Positions 10,840 to 22,159 of a stretch of DNA of 64,000 nucleotides are shown piece after piece (position 1 is the first letter of the stretch; each line of letters starts with the position of its first letter). A model generated the notes under the pieces. It saw only the letters and a list, made by a program, of their open reading frames with translations. It was not told the DNA's origin and made no database searches. Source of the DNA: Diospyros lotus (Eukaryota > Streptophyta > Magnoliopsida > Ericales > Ebenaceae). The stretch is from assembly GCF_014633365.1 (NCBI RefSeq), contig NC_068338.1:16626616-16690615 (forward strand), given 5' to 3'. A program made the translations under genes and the position numbers.

Positions 10840-11913
10840 TACATGGTTCAGAGGTAATCTCTAACACTTCTGTTGTTGTTCCAAACATATCTGGTACTTC
10901 TGTGATTACAACTGAAAAGCTGAATGAGAAGAATTATTTTTCCTGGTGAGCTTCAATTAACATTCGGTTTCAAGGCCAAGGGGTTAGTGATCATTTGATA
11001 GGTCTCGCCAAAGCTAATTTAATAGCCGTGTAAGTAGAATTCTCTTAGGGTGAGAACGAACCACAATAATTGATTTGAATCCAAAACTTGCTCTATTACT
11101 GCATACTGGAAGAGTTTAAATACACAAGGGAAAAACAACTTTTCCTAAACTTACAACCTTAACTACTGAAAACAAGGACTTCAACAACTACTAGAAAATA
11201 ATAGCTAACAATATTGGACCAAGTCTTCCAACCATATGCCAGCAAATCCCCTGCATGTGACATTCCATGAACCATGTCCCCTGCATGTGTCATGCCACGA
11301 ACCTTGGATTCTTGATAGGAACACGTAGCGATCTTCTTGGCTTATCATCATTTAACTAAGAAATCGAGTCAGATACTAGAGAATGATAGGACATTGTAGG
11401 ATGAAATTGATGCGCAGCTTGTTTCTGTGTTGTGGTTGTCATGAACTAGATTTAGTGCCTCTTTTTTGTTTTTATGAAAGTTGTGTAGAGATATAGTCAC
11501 GCGCACAGAGGCTTTGTACAAGCAACATCCTTCGTTTGTACACAATTATTAGTACATTGTTTAATCTTCAAAAATGAGATTTAGATATGACAACATATCT
11601 GGGAAAGGTGCAATCTGCTGTGACAGATTTCAATATCATGTTGCCAATCACTGAAAATGTTACTGAACAGTATGTCTAACGTGATAAACTGTTCATGGTG
11701 CTTATATTGTCTGGATTAGGACCTGACTTGGAGAGTGTTAGGACAAATCCTTAGTGGACCTGTCATTTCTACTATGGAATAAGTGTTTGCAAGGCTGTTG
11801 CGTAGTATTTAGACTTCTATTGACTTTGATTCAGCACCTGAGGGGTCTAATATGGTTTCTCAGGCTACATCCTTGGTAATCAATCTAAGAATAAGCAGCC
11901 ACAGCATGGTGGA
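10840..11913 (+). pseudogene. Degenerate gag of copia A
   Basis: Readable pieces include VITTEKLNEKNYFSW near 10905 (typical copia gag N-terminus), LGKVQSAVTDFN near 11600 and LILSGLGPDLESV near 11705. Several stops and shifts disrupt it. A 328-bp insertion splits it at 11022-11349, and copia B interrupts element A at 11914. Confidence 0.65.
11022..11349. mobile_element. 328-bp insertion in copia A gag, flanked by direct ATTTA repeats
   Basis: ATTTA occurs at 11017-11021 and 11350-11354. Removing the insertion and one ATTTA restores the gag reading AKANLTKKSS across the joint, so this is a real insertion with a 5-bp (possibly 6-bp) target duplication. The inside has no coding motif. The ends are not TG..CA, so the class is unclear. 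Confidence 0.6.
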
Positions 11914-12101
11914 TGTAATAGAACAACGTATTTTCATCTCTCAGTTGAATGGTATGTACAGTCTTTATATACATGAACTTAGACTACTAAAAAAGGAAAT
12001 AATATATCCTACATCTATATATCTCATACATAATCTTCTATATGTATCAAGATACATGGTTACTATATTGTAGAGATATTATATACAAATCATTATATCT
12101 A
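11914..12101 (-). mobile_element. 3' LTR of copia element B (nested in A)
   Basis: This segment and 16267-16437 are diverged direct copies (both start TG.AATAGAACAA.GTATTTTCATC). The coding remnants between them read on the minus strand, so this copy is the 3' LTR. Confidence 0.7.
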
Positions 12102-13440
12102 GGTTGCCACCAAAGAATACACACTATCTAGATGTGGACCGCTTGTTACTAGGAGAGCCAGCCCAATCAGTGTTGATGTATCCCACAATCTGACTATGAC
12201 CATGATTCTTATACAATATACCATCACTAGGGGTAGCTTTAATATACCTAAGGATATGAATCACTGCTTTCCAATGGTTGTCCCAAGGCAAATCCAAAAA
12301 TTGACTTACTGCACTGAGAACAAATAAAATATTAGGATGAGTGACTGTAAAGTTGTTGAGTTTGCCAACTAATTGATTATAGTGCCCAGGGTTAGAACTA
12401 GGCTCCCCCTGTCCTGGTAATAACTTGATATTTGGATCCATAGGATTATCGAATGGCTTGTATTCGAGCATCCTTGTTTCTTCAAGCATATCCAATGCAT
12501 ATTTTCTCTGAGAGATATAAATACTAGTCTTTAATCGTGCCATTTCAATACCCAAAAAATATTTCAGGTGAACCAAATCCTTGGTTTGAAAGTGTTGTTG
12601 GAGATGCATTTTCAACTCAACGATGCCCACATGATCATCCCTAGTAATAACAATCTCATCCGCATACATCACTAGAAGAATGCTACAACCATATTTACAA
12701 CGAAAAAAACTGAATGATCAGTTCCACTCTACCTTAACCCAAACTTCACGACAACTGGACTAAACCTTCCAAATTAAGCTCGAGGAGATTGTTTAAGGTT
12801 ATAAAGGGATTTCTCTAAACAACATATATGCTTAGACTCCCCTTGACCAACGAAGCCAAACAATTGTTCCATATGAACCTCCTCCTATAAGTCATCGTGA
12901 AGAAAGACATTCTTGATATTAAGTTGATGGAGAGGCCAGTTGTACATAGTAGCCAAAGGTAAGAACAACTGAATAGATGAGATTTTGGCCATTGGAGAAA
13001 AGGGCTCCCATATTCAAGGCTAAAAATCATAGTGGAATCTTTAGCAACAAGTTAGGCCTTGAGATGATCAACGTGACCATTGAGTCCAACCTTGATGGTA
13101 TAAATCTAGTGACAACCTAACAGTAGACGTACTCGGCGGAAGAGGTATAAGTCCTAAGTCCTATTAGAATGTAAGGCACACATTTCTTCAACCATTGCAT
13201 CGTGTTGCACTGGATGAAAAAGAACCTTTGTAACATTAATAGGAATAGAAACCAAAGACAAAAGAAACAAATACATGATAGTTAGGGGACGTTGAGTGAT
13301 AACTAATAAAGTTTGAGATGGGATGTTGGATAGTACAACGATGAGTACCTTTGTGAAGGGAAATGGGCAAGTTAAGATCAGAAGGAGAATTGGAGGAGGG
13401 TAGACTAATAGGCAAGGTAGGTGAAGGTAGTGGTCCATTC
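12102..13440 (-). pseudogene. Reverse transcriptase / partial RNase H of copia B
   Basis: On the minus strand: VQHDAMVEEMCAL (start of the reverse transcriptase domain, about 13210), then the catalytic-box region with YADEI in place of the usual YVDDI (about 12665), YFLGIEMARLKTSIYISQRK, QLVGKLNNFTVTHPN, and the RNase H start NTDWAGSPSNKRSTS. The sequence stops at GGNL of RNase H and joins the LTR directly, so the rest of RNase H and the polypurine tract are missing. Confidence 0.8.
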
Positions 13441-13579
13441 AGCTTTGCTGCAATCTCCATGGATGCATCTATTACTAGCCTTGTCGGTGGGTCCATAGGT
13501 CGAGGACGACATCTAAAGATTTGGGTGATCGAGCCATGAGGAGGAAGATGGAGATGAAAGATAAAAAAGGGGAACAAAT

Positions 13580-14400
13580 CATGGTAAACTAATGGACACT
13601 AACTCAGACGATGTAGTGGACTGAGGGAAGTAAAAGGTGGACTTAAAGAAGGTGACATCAACAAAGATAACATATTGAGACAACTTAGAAGAGTAGCATC
13701 GATATCTTTTTTAAAGACAAGAATAACCAAGGAAAACATAATTGAGAGACCGACCTGACAATTTATCACAGTTAGGAGCAAGCTGATGGACAAACAAGTA
13801 CACCCAAATATACAAGCGAGAAGAGAATATGAGTTAGATAGAGGAAAAAGGATAGAATGAGCGACCTGGTTGGCAAGGATAGAGGATGGCATCCGATTAA
13901 TGAGATAACATCTGATTGAAGGGGAACATGCATTTGCAAAAGAAGCATGCATGCAGTTTCAATGAGATGACGGTTCTTCTGTTTAGTAACCCCATTTTGC
14001 TGGGGGGGTGCCAGGACAAGAAGTTTGGTGAAGAATCCCTTTAGATGTGATGTAAGATTAAAAGGGGGTAGATAGGTATTCGAGTGCATTATCACTACAA
14101 AGAGCATGAATGGCCATATAAAATTGGTTGGAAATTTCAGCACAAAAAGTAATGAAGATGGAAAATAACTCAGATTGATTTTTCATTAAATATACCTAGG
14201 TAATTTGTGAAAAATCATCACTAAGGGTAACAATTTTTTTTTTTGAAGAAACACAAGCAGATCCCCAAACATTAGAATGAATAAGTTAAAAAACAGAGCT
14301 AACATGCTTATTAACTCTACTAGGAAAGGGACTACGAATGTGCTTCCCAAGTTGAGATGAGACACACTCTAATAATGAAAGATTAGACAAATATGGTACT
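13580..14400 (-). pseudogene. Integrase region of copia B, degenerate
   Basis: Minus-strand pieces match the copia integrase core in several frames: PPQQNGVTKQKNRHLIETA (the P-QNG..E-KNRH motif, with Glu replaced by Lys) near 13990, and LINRMPSSIL near 13890. Stops and shifts are frequent. Confidence 0.7.
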
Positions 14401-14407
14401 ATCTTCT

Positions 14408-14893
14408 TCAAACTAGCCAGAGATGGGTGCTAAGATGACAATGAACTTGTAGTGGTGAGGCAGTAGTAGTGCAAATCACAAGTGGAGCAAATGAAGACAA
14501 GTGGTATAATCCTCGAGACTCATGCCCCTTACCAATTGTCCGTCCAATCCTTTGATCTCGGACAAATACAAAATGAAACAAAAAGGTTATGGAGCAACCT
14601 AGGTTAAGAGTAAGTTGACTGACAAAAAGTAAATTAAAGCGACATTGTGGTAAATACAAAATATATGACAAGGACAATGTAAGAAGGGATTTTGCACTCC
14701 CGACACCCTTGATTGAGGCTTGGGAACTATCAGCCAAGGTAACAGTAAGTAAAGACCCCAAGCTATCAATATCAGAGAACATAGAATTATTACTAGATAT
14801 GTGATTGGTAGCACCTAAATCAAAAATCCATGGGCCGAGAGATAAGGAGTAGGTAAAACAGACTGTGATTTCCAGTTGTGGCAAATGATGCAA
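14408..14893 (-). pseudogene. Protease / GAG-pre-integrase region of copia B
   Basis: The frame contains WIFDLGATNHISSN, the copia aspartic protease box in which the usual DSG is DLG. It is followed by SYILYLPQCRFNLL and IGKGHESRGLYHL, the pre-integrase region. The catalytic serine-to-leucine change and other lesions indicate an inactive copy. Confidence 0.75.
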
Positions 14894-14899
14894 TAGATG

Positions 14900-16266
14900 A
14901 AGTAACCTATTGTGTACGGCAAAACTGAAGGAACTAAGTGCACTCTCCTTCTAAATAGTCACAGACGGGGAGCCCTATTATTATAGTGGGTGCCATTGGT
15001 AGAATCCTAGATCTTTGAATTGTCATTGATAATTGGAGTTGTATTGGTCGTGCGAGGTGCACAACAATGAAGGTCATAACAAGTCTCCCTAGTGTGGCTA
15101 ATATGATTATAGTAGGTACATTGGGACCAAGATTGACCACCTCCACCACCATGACGAGCCCCTCCATTACCTTCTCGATTAGGATGGGATAGTTATGGCA
15201 AGGGAATACTACTCTCCAAGGATTGAACCACCATGATCAACAACAGAGGACCAAACGCGAAGTAATCAAGAAAAGGACCTCCGTTAAAGGTAGAAGAGAG
15301 GTATTGCATAGAATCTACGTTTTGATAAGCTCAATACAAACGCCCTGAAGGTAGAGAACAATAAACATCTAATCCTGCTACTCTTGTTGCTTTTTGATGT
15401 CTTCATCAAATGGAATGAGCTCATTGAATTTAGTAATCATGGCTTGAAACTTACCCAACTATATTGTCATGTCTGACTTGTTTTATTGTAGACGAAACAA
15501 TGCACCAATAACATTGTTGATACAAGTTATGTCACTCGTATACAACTCACATACACGATTCTAAAGGGCACTGCATACACGAAGAAGACAAAAAATATGC
15601 ATTAAGGCAAGTTCAATTGTCTACCACAAGCAACATAGTAATTGGGCATCCACTTTCTTCCATGTTGATTAATGGTTCATTGGAATATTGGCAACTACCT
15701 TGGCCAAGTGATCCTCGATTCCTTGACCAAGAAATCAAATATCTTCAGTGGTAGACCTAGTGGAGTAATTTTGGCCATTTAGTCTTTCTGTGGTAATAGG
15801 TGTGTTGAAAAAATGTGGGATAGTGACAGTGACAGGGATGGAGAACAAATCTGAGATGTGTAAAAGGTAGTCGGTGACAAGGATATTGTGAAAGACAACA
15901 GAATTTGGGTTGGCAAATCTGGGTCACTTGGACGATAGACACGATTTGATTGGTCACACGATGAAGGGATGTTGGTGATAACAATGACTCATATTCGACA
16001 AGGATGACTGATAACTGGCAAGGATGACTGGTCGTTGACTAGACTGACCACGCAATCTTGACAAGCTGCCCAAGGATGGCCCGTGGTGGGGATAAAGTCA
16101 ACGATAGACAGTGCTGGTGGCAGCTGCAAGGGTCGACAGTTGAGATAGGCTCGCCGACAGTGTTTGTAACAAACGAGGACTATGATGGACAATGATAGTT
16201 GCGGCTTCTAACCTAGCTTAACTAGGGTTAGGCTAGGATATGGCTAGGGTTATAGCTTTGACACAA
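14900..16266 (-). pseudogene. Gag region and leader of copia B, degenerate
   Basis: Heavily mutated minus-strand sequence. Near 15075-15125 it reads CTYYNHISHTRETC, the copia gag zinc knuckle with its second Cys lost. Adjacent to the 5' LTR, TTGTGTCAAAGC is a decayed primer-binding site resembling TGGTATCAAAGC. Confidence 0.5.
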
Positions 16267-16437
16267 TGCAATAGAACAATGTATTTTCATCCCACAGTTG
16301 AATGGCATGTATAGTCTTTATATACATGAACATAGACTATTAAAAAAGGAAATAAAATATCCTACATATATTCTATATATCTTAAGATATATGCTTACTA
16401 TATTATAGAAATACCATATACAAATCATCGTATCTTA
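16267..16437 (-). mobile_element. 5' LTR of copia element B
   Basis: Direct copy of 11914-12101, clearly diverged, implying an old insertion into element A. Flanking bases do not form a convincing target-site duplication. Confidence 0.65.
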
Positions 16438-16444
16438 ATAGGAA

Positions 16445-18060
16445 AATTTGTTCACATGAGTTTGTTTGTCCTTACAGATGCCATTATTCCTTTAGTTTCC
16501 AATCTGGTTTAGCCTTCCCTAAGCAGAGGTACTTGTTCTTCTCATAATCCTCATTCTATTTACGCTTTCTTGAGCTATCATCATTCGTCTTCTATCCATT
16601 CTGCCTTTGTTTGTGCTCTTTCGTTTACTTCTATTCCTAAAATAGTTGCAGAGGCTCTTGCTCACCCTGGTTAGCATCATGATATGGATGAGATGTCTAC
16701 TTAGCTTGCTAATGGGACTTGAGATTTGGTTCCCCTTCCTCTCGAAAAATCCTTAGCTGGTTGCCACTTGGTTTTTATTGTTAAAGTTGGTCCTGATTGC
16801 TCTATTGACAAATTGAAAGCCCGTTTGGTTGCCATGGGTTATACATAGATCTTTGGTGTTGATTATGGAAATACCTTTTCCCTTGCGGCTAAGATTGGTT
16901 TAGTCCATTTGTTTCTTTCCATGGCTTCCATTAGACATTGGCTTTTTCACTAGCTTGACATTAAAAATGCTTTTCTCCATGGTGATCTTCTTGAGGAGGT
17001 TTATATGAAGAAACCACTTGAGCTTGTTGCTCAGGGGGAGCCTCATCTGGTTTGTCACCTTAGGAAATCATTGTTCCTTTTAAGCAATCACCTACGTGTC
17101 GGTTTAGTCGCTTTAGCTTTGTCGGTCAATTCTTTAGATTGACTAGGAGTGAAGCTGGCCATTTTGTTTTCTATGCTCTTGGTAGTGTTATCTACTTGGT
17201 TGTCTATGTAGATGATATTGTCATTATTGGTGATGACGAGCAGGGGGATTTCTCAGTTGAAGGCTCATTTGCATTCTCATTATTGAGTATTGAGTTTACT
17301 AGATTTGGGCATGGCATTTGTATCTCTCAAAGGAAGTATGCTCTCGATATTCTAGAGGAGACAAGCATGTTGGATTCTAGGCCAATTGATACGCCTATGG
17401 ATCCCAATCCTAAGCTTGTTCCTAGACACAGGAAGCCTATTCATGATCTAAGATGTTATAGGAAATTGGTTGGGAAGCTGAATTATCTTACAATGACTCG
17501 AGCTCGACCAATATTACATTTTGCTATTAGTGTGGTTAGCCAACTTTTGGATTCTCCTTGTGATGGTCATTGGTAGGCTTCAGTGCATATTTTGTAATAT
17601 ATTAAGAGTTCACATAGTAAAGGTTTATTATTTGAGGATAGAGGTCATAGACAGGTGACTGGTTATGCAGATGCTAATTAGGCAGGTTGTCTAGTTGATA
17701 GACAGTCAACTTCTGGCTATTGTGTTTTAGTTGGAGGCAATCTAGTTTATTGGAAGAGTAAAAGGTAGCAAGTTGTTGCTAGATCTAGTGCTGAAGTTGA
17801 GTACAGAGCCATGGCATTAACTATATGTGAGTTGATTTGGCTTAAACAACTTCTTAAGGAGCTGCAATTTGGTGATTCAGGTTCTATGTAGCTTACATGT
17901 GACAATAAGACTGCTCTTCATGTTGTCTTTAATCCTGTTTTCCATGAAATGACCAAGCATATTGAAATGAACTGTCACTTTGTGAAGAAAAACTAATTTC
18001 TAGTGAGATTTCTATAGCATTTGTTGAGACTGTGGACAAGTAGGTTGACTTGCTTACAAA
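16445..18060 (+). pseudogene. Reverse transcriptase / RNase H of copia A, degenerate
   Basis: Plus-strand pieces in shifting frames: SIDKLKARLVAMGYT near 16805, LDIKNAFLHGDLLEEVYM near 16960, VVYVDDIVIIGDD at 17194-17233 (catalytic box intact), ISQRKYALDILEE near 17330, KLVGKLNYLTMTR near 17463, and the RNase H region with RQSTSGYCVLVGGNLVYW near 17700. Many frameshifts and stops. Element A's protease and integrase core are missing around the insertion of B. Confidence 0.8.
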
Positions 18061-18143
18061 GGCCCTTCAAGGTTCAAGGATTAAATATATTTATTCCAAA
18101 CTAGGCACATATGATATGTATGCAACTTTTTGCAAGGGAGTGT

Positions 18144-18302
18144 TGAGAATTTATATTAACTTGTATTCGGTGTGCTGTATAAACTAGTATTAGTTGTACC
18201 TTGTACCTAGCATAGGTAGCTTGTACATAGCAGTTATAGCATTTTAGTATAATACAAATACTTGTAACCCTAGCTTAATAGATTTTAACAGTTATTTTTT
18301 CC
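18144..18302 (+). mobile_element. 3' LTR of copia element A, truncated
   Basis: Starts TGAGAATTTATATTAA after a purine run (GCAAGGGAGTGT) and follows the 5' LTR to about AACAGTTATTTTT, after which similarity stops. The last about 45 bases of the LTR are missing, so no duplication can be tested. Confidence 0.65.
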
Positions 18303-19018
18303 CTCCAAACTTGAACGCCCACACCATCTCAATCTTCAAGAAACTCCCTTATTGAGAATTCTAATTGAAGAACTTCAAATGTGAACCCTAGCTCCAGTCA
18401 TGACCTTCAAGTGCAATTGCAAACTTCTGCGGACTCCAATCGCATCTCTATAATAATGATGATAGTCTGCCTTTAGTGATATCATTTTTCTTGAAAATTT
18501 ATCAGATATTACATGAAATGGCTTGCATTGTTCTATTTGAACGTTTACTAGCCCAAGTTCTTCCATTTCTTTTTTTCTTCTCCAATTTTTTAGTTTCTCT
18601 CTTCCTCTCTTAATTCCATTGATTTGGCTAGGTCAATTATTTTCGAAATCAAGCAAAAAGCTTCCAGATTAGAAGAAATCATCTCTCTTTTTCAATTATG
18701 ATAGAATAGTAGTACTGCCTCTGCAATAGAGTTGACCTCAACATTGTGTTCATTTGAATTTGTTTTTTCCTAGAGATGTAAAGCTAGTTTTCTATTTCTC
18801 ATAATTTTCTTCTATTGTGCCTCAAAAATCAACTAAGTAAAAAATCTGAGTCTCCCTAGGCAGGCCAATTTCAATTCAGAAATCCTTTTCAGCTCCTAAC
18901 CTAGCCTAATCAGTTCCTAAGTTTTAGGCTCCGGTTAAAACCTTCTATTATGGCTATCCAGTCCTTCAGCAGCAATAAAATATATAGAACTCCACAATCA
19001 TGCTTCTTTGTTTAAAGT
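18303..19018. other. Intron sequence, nothing recognised
   Basis: AT-rich sequence between copia A and element N1, without coding or repeat signature. Confidence 0.4.
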
Positions 19019-19367
19019 TGTCACAACCCTAGGGTTAGTTAGGGTTGTGATAGGAATTGGGAGAAGAAATCAGAATTGTAGGAGGGGGAAAATCAGTAGA
19101 AAGAGGGAGAGATATTGAGAGAAAGGGGAAGGAACTTGAGGGAGAATGGAGAGAAATGTTAGGGAGAGAATTAGAGTTTCTTTCATTCAATTCAAGCATG
19201 CCAACAAACTCCTAACAGCAGCCTTATATAGGCGTCATTGCCTTCTAACAGCCTAACCACTTGCTAACAATATATCCTAACAGTTATTATAAACCTATTA
19301 CAAGATTACCCCCTTTATTATATTTCTATTACAGCATTGACCCTCCTATACTCCTAGGTACATGACA
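19019..19367 (-). repeat. 3' LTR of N1
   Basis: In minus orientation it starts TGTCATGTACCTAGG and ends GGGTTGTGACA. CCTATATAAGGCTGC on the minus strand is a TATA-like element. Shares the TGTCATGTACC start with gypsy element G1. Confidence 0.9.
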
Positions 19368-19385
19368 GTTCCCTCCGCCTTAAAA
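19368..19385 (-). promoter_or_regulatory. Polypurine tract of N1
   Basis: Minus strand TTAAGGCGGAGGGAAC directly precedes the 3' LTR, the usual primer for plus-strand DNA synthesis. Confidence 0.75.
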
Positions 19386-19431
19386 TGTTTCTTATCCCTA
19401 AGGAACTTATTATCATTTAGCTGCTCTTTCT

Positions 19432-20457
19432 TCATCCCACTCCTACCTTCATTTCTTGTTCAATCTCTTTTTCTCTCTTTCTCCTTCTAGGCTTCTTCTT
19501 CTTTGTTCTTAGGATTCCAAAAATGGTCACCGGCATAACTTGGACCAACACTTTAATAGGGGCAACCAGATTGACCTCAGTGGCTTCAGATTCAAATCTG
19601 AGTGCTTGAATAGCAGACCGAAGCTTATAGTCCTCAACATTGTTGTCTATGTTTCTTATGAATAGAGTTCGAGATGATTGTTCCCCATGAGGAAGTTCTC
19701 CATAACCCAAATTAATAGATCCTCCAGAATGACAATAAGGGAAGCTATCTTTTCCCAAGTCCAATTCTCCAATACTGCCAAAAAAATCCAAATCTTTAGT
19801 ATCATCTCCAGCCTTGGAGTGGGGCACATAGTCAACCCCGTCAGTCACCCCTGACAGTAAGTCATTGCCATTAAGGAAAGGTTTTCCAATAGTTTGTGTC
19901 TCAATTCCCTCAAGGGATTCAAGAGGTTCCTTAGCAATTAAACCATCTGCTCCTGTTAGAAATTCTGCCACATCTTCGTCTTGTTCATTGGAAATTTTCT
20001 GAAGCTCACTGTCAACAGTTTTCTCCTCCACATCAGCAACATCTTCTTCTTTTAGCTTACTGGAATTCACTCCTGCTGAATAGTTATCGGAATCCATCCT
20101 CTTCTGGTTAGAATTTTCAGAATGATCATCTGCAACATTCCTTCTCGGTTTGTCGAAGAATTCTGCTGGAAACTTGTAGTTATACTCCTTACTCAGCATC
20201 CTTGCAAACTCTTGAAGCTCTTCTCGTATTACACAGCCAAATTCCTCACACATTTTGCTAACCCAAGGGTCTAATGTCCGTTTCCGTGCCTCATGATTTA
20301 GCCCAAACTCTTCACGTTTTCTGTTGTATCCCACTGAAAATGCAGCATCCTTCTGCTGCAAAGGAGACTCCCATTGTTTCATACGCAAGCTATTCGTCAT
20401 GGTAGAATTCTCAAGAGCAGGACCAGTCAAAGGCCAGGGCATAGGAGCTTGATACAT
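19432..20457 (-). CDS. Chimeric 341-aa frame inside N1, with a Mei2-like RNA-binding protein segment
   Basis: The frame opens MYQAPMPWPLTG and ends in a Lys/Arg-rich tail. From about residue 170, EPLESLEGIETQTIG, DLLSGVTDGVDY, DLDFFGSIGELDLG and GEQSSRTLFIRNIDNNVED follow the region before and into the first RRM of plant Mei2-like (AML) proteins. Only RNP2 (LFIRNI) of that RRM is present; after ..YKLRSAI the similarity is lost, ending with the tail KKKKPRRRKREKEIEQ. Residues 1-165 include RKRTLDPWVSKMCEEFGCVI and come from a source I do not recognise. Host-gene capture by a non-autonomous LTR element is the best reading. Whether the protein is made is unknown. Confidence 0.7.
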   Translation of the reverse strand: MYQAPMPWPLTGPALENSTMTNSLRMKQWESPLQQKDAAFSVGYNRKREEFGLNHEARKRTLDPWVSKMCEEFGCVIREELQEFARMLSKEYNYKFPAEFFDKPRRNVADDHSENSNQKRMDSDNYSAGVNSSKLKEEDVADVEEKTVDSELQKISNEQDEDVAEFLTGADGLIAKEPLESLEGIETQTIGKPFLNGNDLLSGVTDGVDYVPHSKAGDDTKDLDFFGSIGELDLGKDSFPYCHSGGSINLGYGELPHGEQSSRTLFIRNIDNNVEDYKLRSAIQALRFESEATEVNLVAPIKVLVQVMPVTIFGILRTKKKKPRRRKREKEIEQEMKVGVG

Positions 20458-21796
20458 CCTTAATCCAACTCTTCCGTGAACATATCGGGTTCTTAGTTAG
20501 AATCACCTCAAACGCAATTCACTGCCCGTGGAATTCTCGTCTCTAATTTGCTGGTATGCGTTGTCGAACTTCTAATCGGAATCTCCTAAATTACCACTCG
20601 ATCAGTTCCGATAATGACTAAGGTTGTCTTCCTGAACTGCTACTGCAACAGCTCGGAAAGTAGCAGCGAATCAAACCGCTGCCCCGCCTTCGCAGTCGAA
20701 CCTTCTATCTTTCCTCAGCAAAGAGATCGACGGCTAAGAATGTTCAACGGAACTCGCCGGAAGCCACTCCTCCTACTTCTTCAGATCCAAGCCGACCTCT
20801 CCTCCTTGTGCATTGGAATCAATTCCGCAATTCACCATAGCAAAATCAAGATTCCGCCAGGCTCTATAAGTTTCACCTGCCTCGTCTTCTCGTCTGCGCA
20901 CTCTGATTATTGCCTCACCTCCTTTCACTGGAAATCACTGCTCCAAGAATCGAACAACCTTCCAAATCGATGGAATTCTGCTAGATTGCCGAAGTTTCCC
21001 CACTGGAATCGTCTGGGCTGCTCACTTTCCTTAAGCGACTGTGATGCAACCAACGAAATTCTGCGGAATTAAGAATTCGATGGTTGTAGTAGCTTATGAC
21101 TTGGCTCCCAAATCCGCTTAAGTTGCTTCGCCCATTCGCTTCGAACAAACTTACTGCGATTCGCGGTTGAGCGTCTACCTTCTGCTCATTCCAAGGAAAG
21201 TCGAACAACTCTTCCAGATCACAAGCCGTGATCGCTTGTACCTCAGCTTCCCATACCTGCTACGCTACTTTGATTTGGACTTCAAATTCAACTCGGTATC
21301 ACCGTCGGCCTCTCCTTTGCACGCCAATTCCGAGCAAGACTTATTAAAATTCGTTGCCGTTCATCAACATCTTCAATTCCCCTTAGTCCTGATTCCACAC
21401 CCAATCACCGTCCAACACTCCAAGTCGGCCAATTGTTCGCTTATGATCACAATTGTCGTCGATCATCAATCGTTCAAGAATCTGGACTAGCCTTAATCGC
21501 ATGCCTTAATACTCTGAATCTTACGCACTGATAACAAAACTTCCAGATCCTTAGCCGAAAATCACCGGAACCACTTACTGGAATTAATCGGAACTCTGGA
21601 ATTCACTTGAATCGAAGTCGCAATCACGGCTCTGCTTCTCCTTCCTTGTTCGACTGCAACAACGCTTCTTGTTTTGATTGCAAATTTGAACGCGGACTGC
21701 CGAAAATTAGCCTAGCTCGCCTAGCCTTTGAGTTTCGGATAAGAATTGCTAAAGTCACAAACTAGAATTGATTGAAATCACAGCCAAGGATTGACT
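20458..21796 (-). other. Leader / non-coding internal region of N1
   Basis: More GC-rich than the surroundings. Short open frames occur on both strands without recognisable motifs. Its place between primer-binding site and open frame suggests a packaging or leader role, or more captured host DNA. Confidence 0.5.
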
Positions 21797-21809
21797 GCTC
21801 TGATACCAA
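21797..21809 (-). promoter_or_regulatory. Primer-binding site of N1 (initiator tRNA-Met)
   Basis: Minus strand TGGTATCAGAGCA lies two bases inside the 5' LTR, complementary to initiator tRNA-Met and the same as in G1. Confidence 0.85.
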
Positions 21810-21810
21810 T

Positions 21811-22159
21811 TGTCACAACCCTAGGGTTAGTTAGGGTTGTGATAGGAATTGGGAGAAGAAATCAGAATTGTAGGAGGGGGAAAATCAGTAGAAAGAGGGA
21901 GAGATATTGAGAGAAAGGGGAAGGAACTTGAGGGAGAATGGAGAGAAATGTTAGGGAGAGAATTAGAGTTTCTTTCATTCAATTCAAGCATGCCAACAAA
22001 CTCCTAACAGCAGCCTTATATAGGCGTCATTACCTTCTAACAGCCTAACCACTTGCTAACAATATATCCTAACAATTATTATAAACCTATTACAAGATTA
22101 CCCCCTTTATTATATTCCTATTACAGCATTGACCCTCCTATACTCCTAGGTACATGACA
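21811..22159 (-). repeat. 5' LTR of N1
   Basis: Nearly identical to 19019-19367 (three differences seen). Contains the presumed promoter in sense orientation relative to the protease gene. Confidence 0.9.

Larger units (their letters stand above)
19019..22159 (-). mobile_element. Non-autonomous LTR retrotransposon N1 carrying host-gene sequence
   Basis: Two 349-bp LTRs (19019-19367, 21811-22159) differ at only three positions by my reading. They are flanked by perfect AAAGT duplications (19014-19018, 22160-22164). On the minus strand the order is 5' LTR, primer-binding site, a 1.3-kb leader, an open frame of 341 codons, a polypurine tract and the 3' LTR. None of gag, protease, reverse transcriptase or integrase was recognised, so it must have been mobilised by another element. 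It lies in the 15-kb intron of the protease gene, in sense orientation, 328 bp downstream of exon 22488-22596. Confidence 0.9.

Noticed and set aside
20614..21490. Plus-strand frames of 152 and 107 codons in N1
   Set aside because: Antisense to the element's direction, with no recognised motif; likely due to GC-rich leader sequence.
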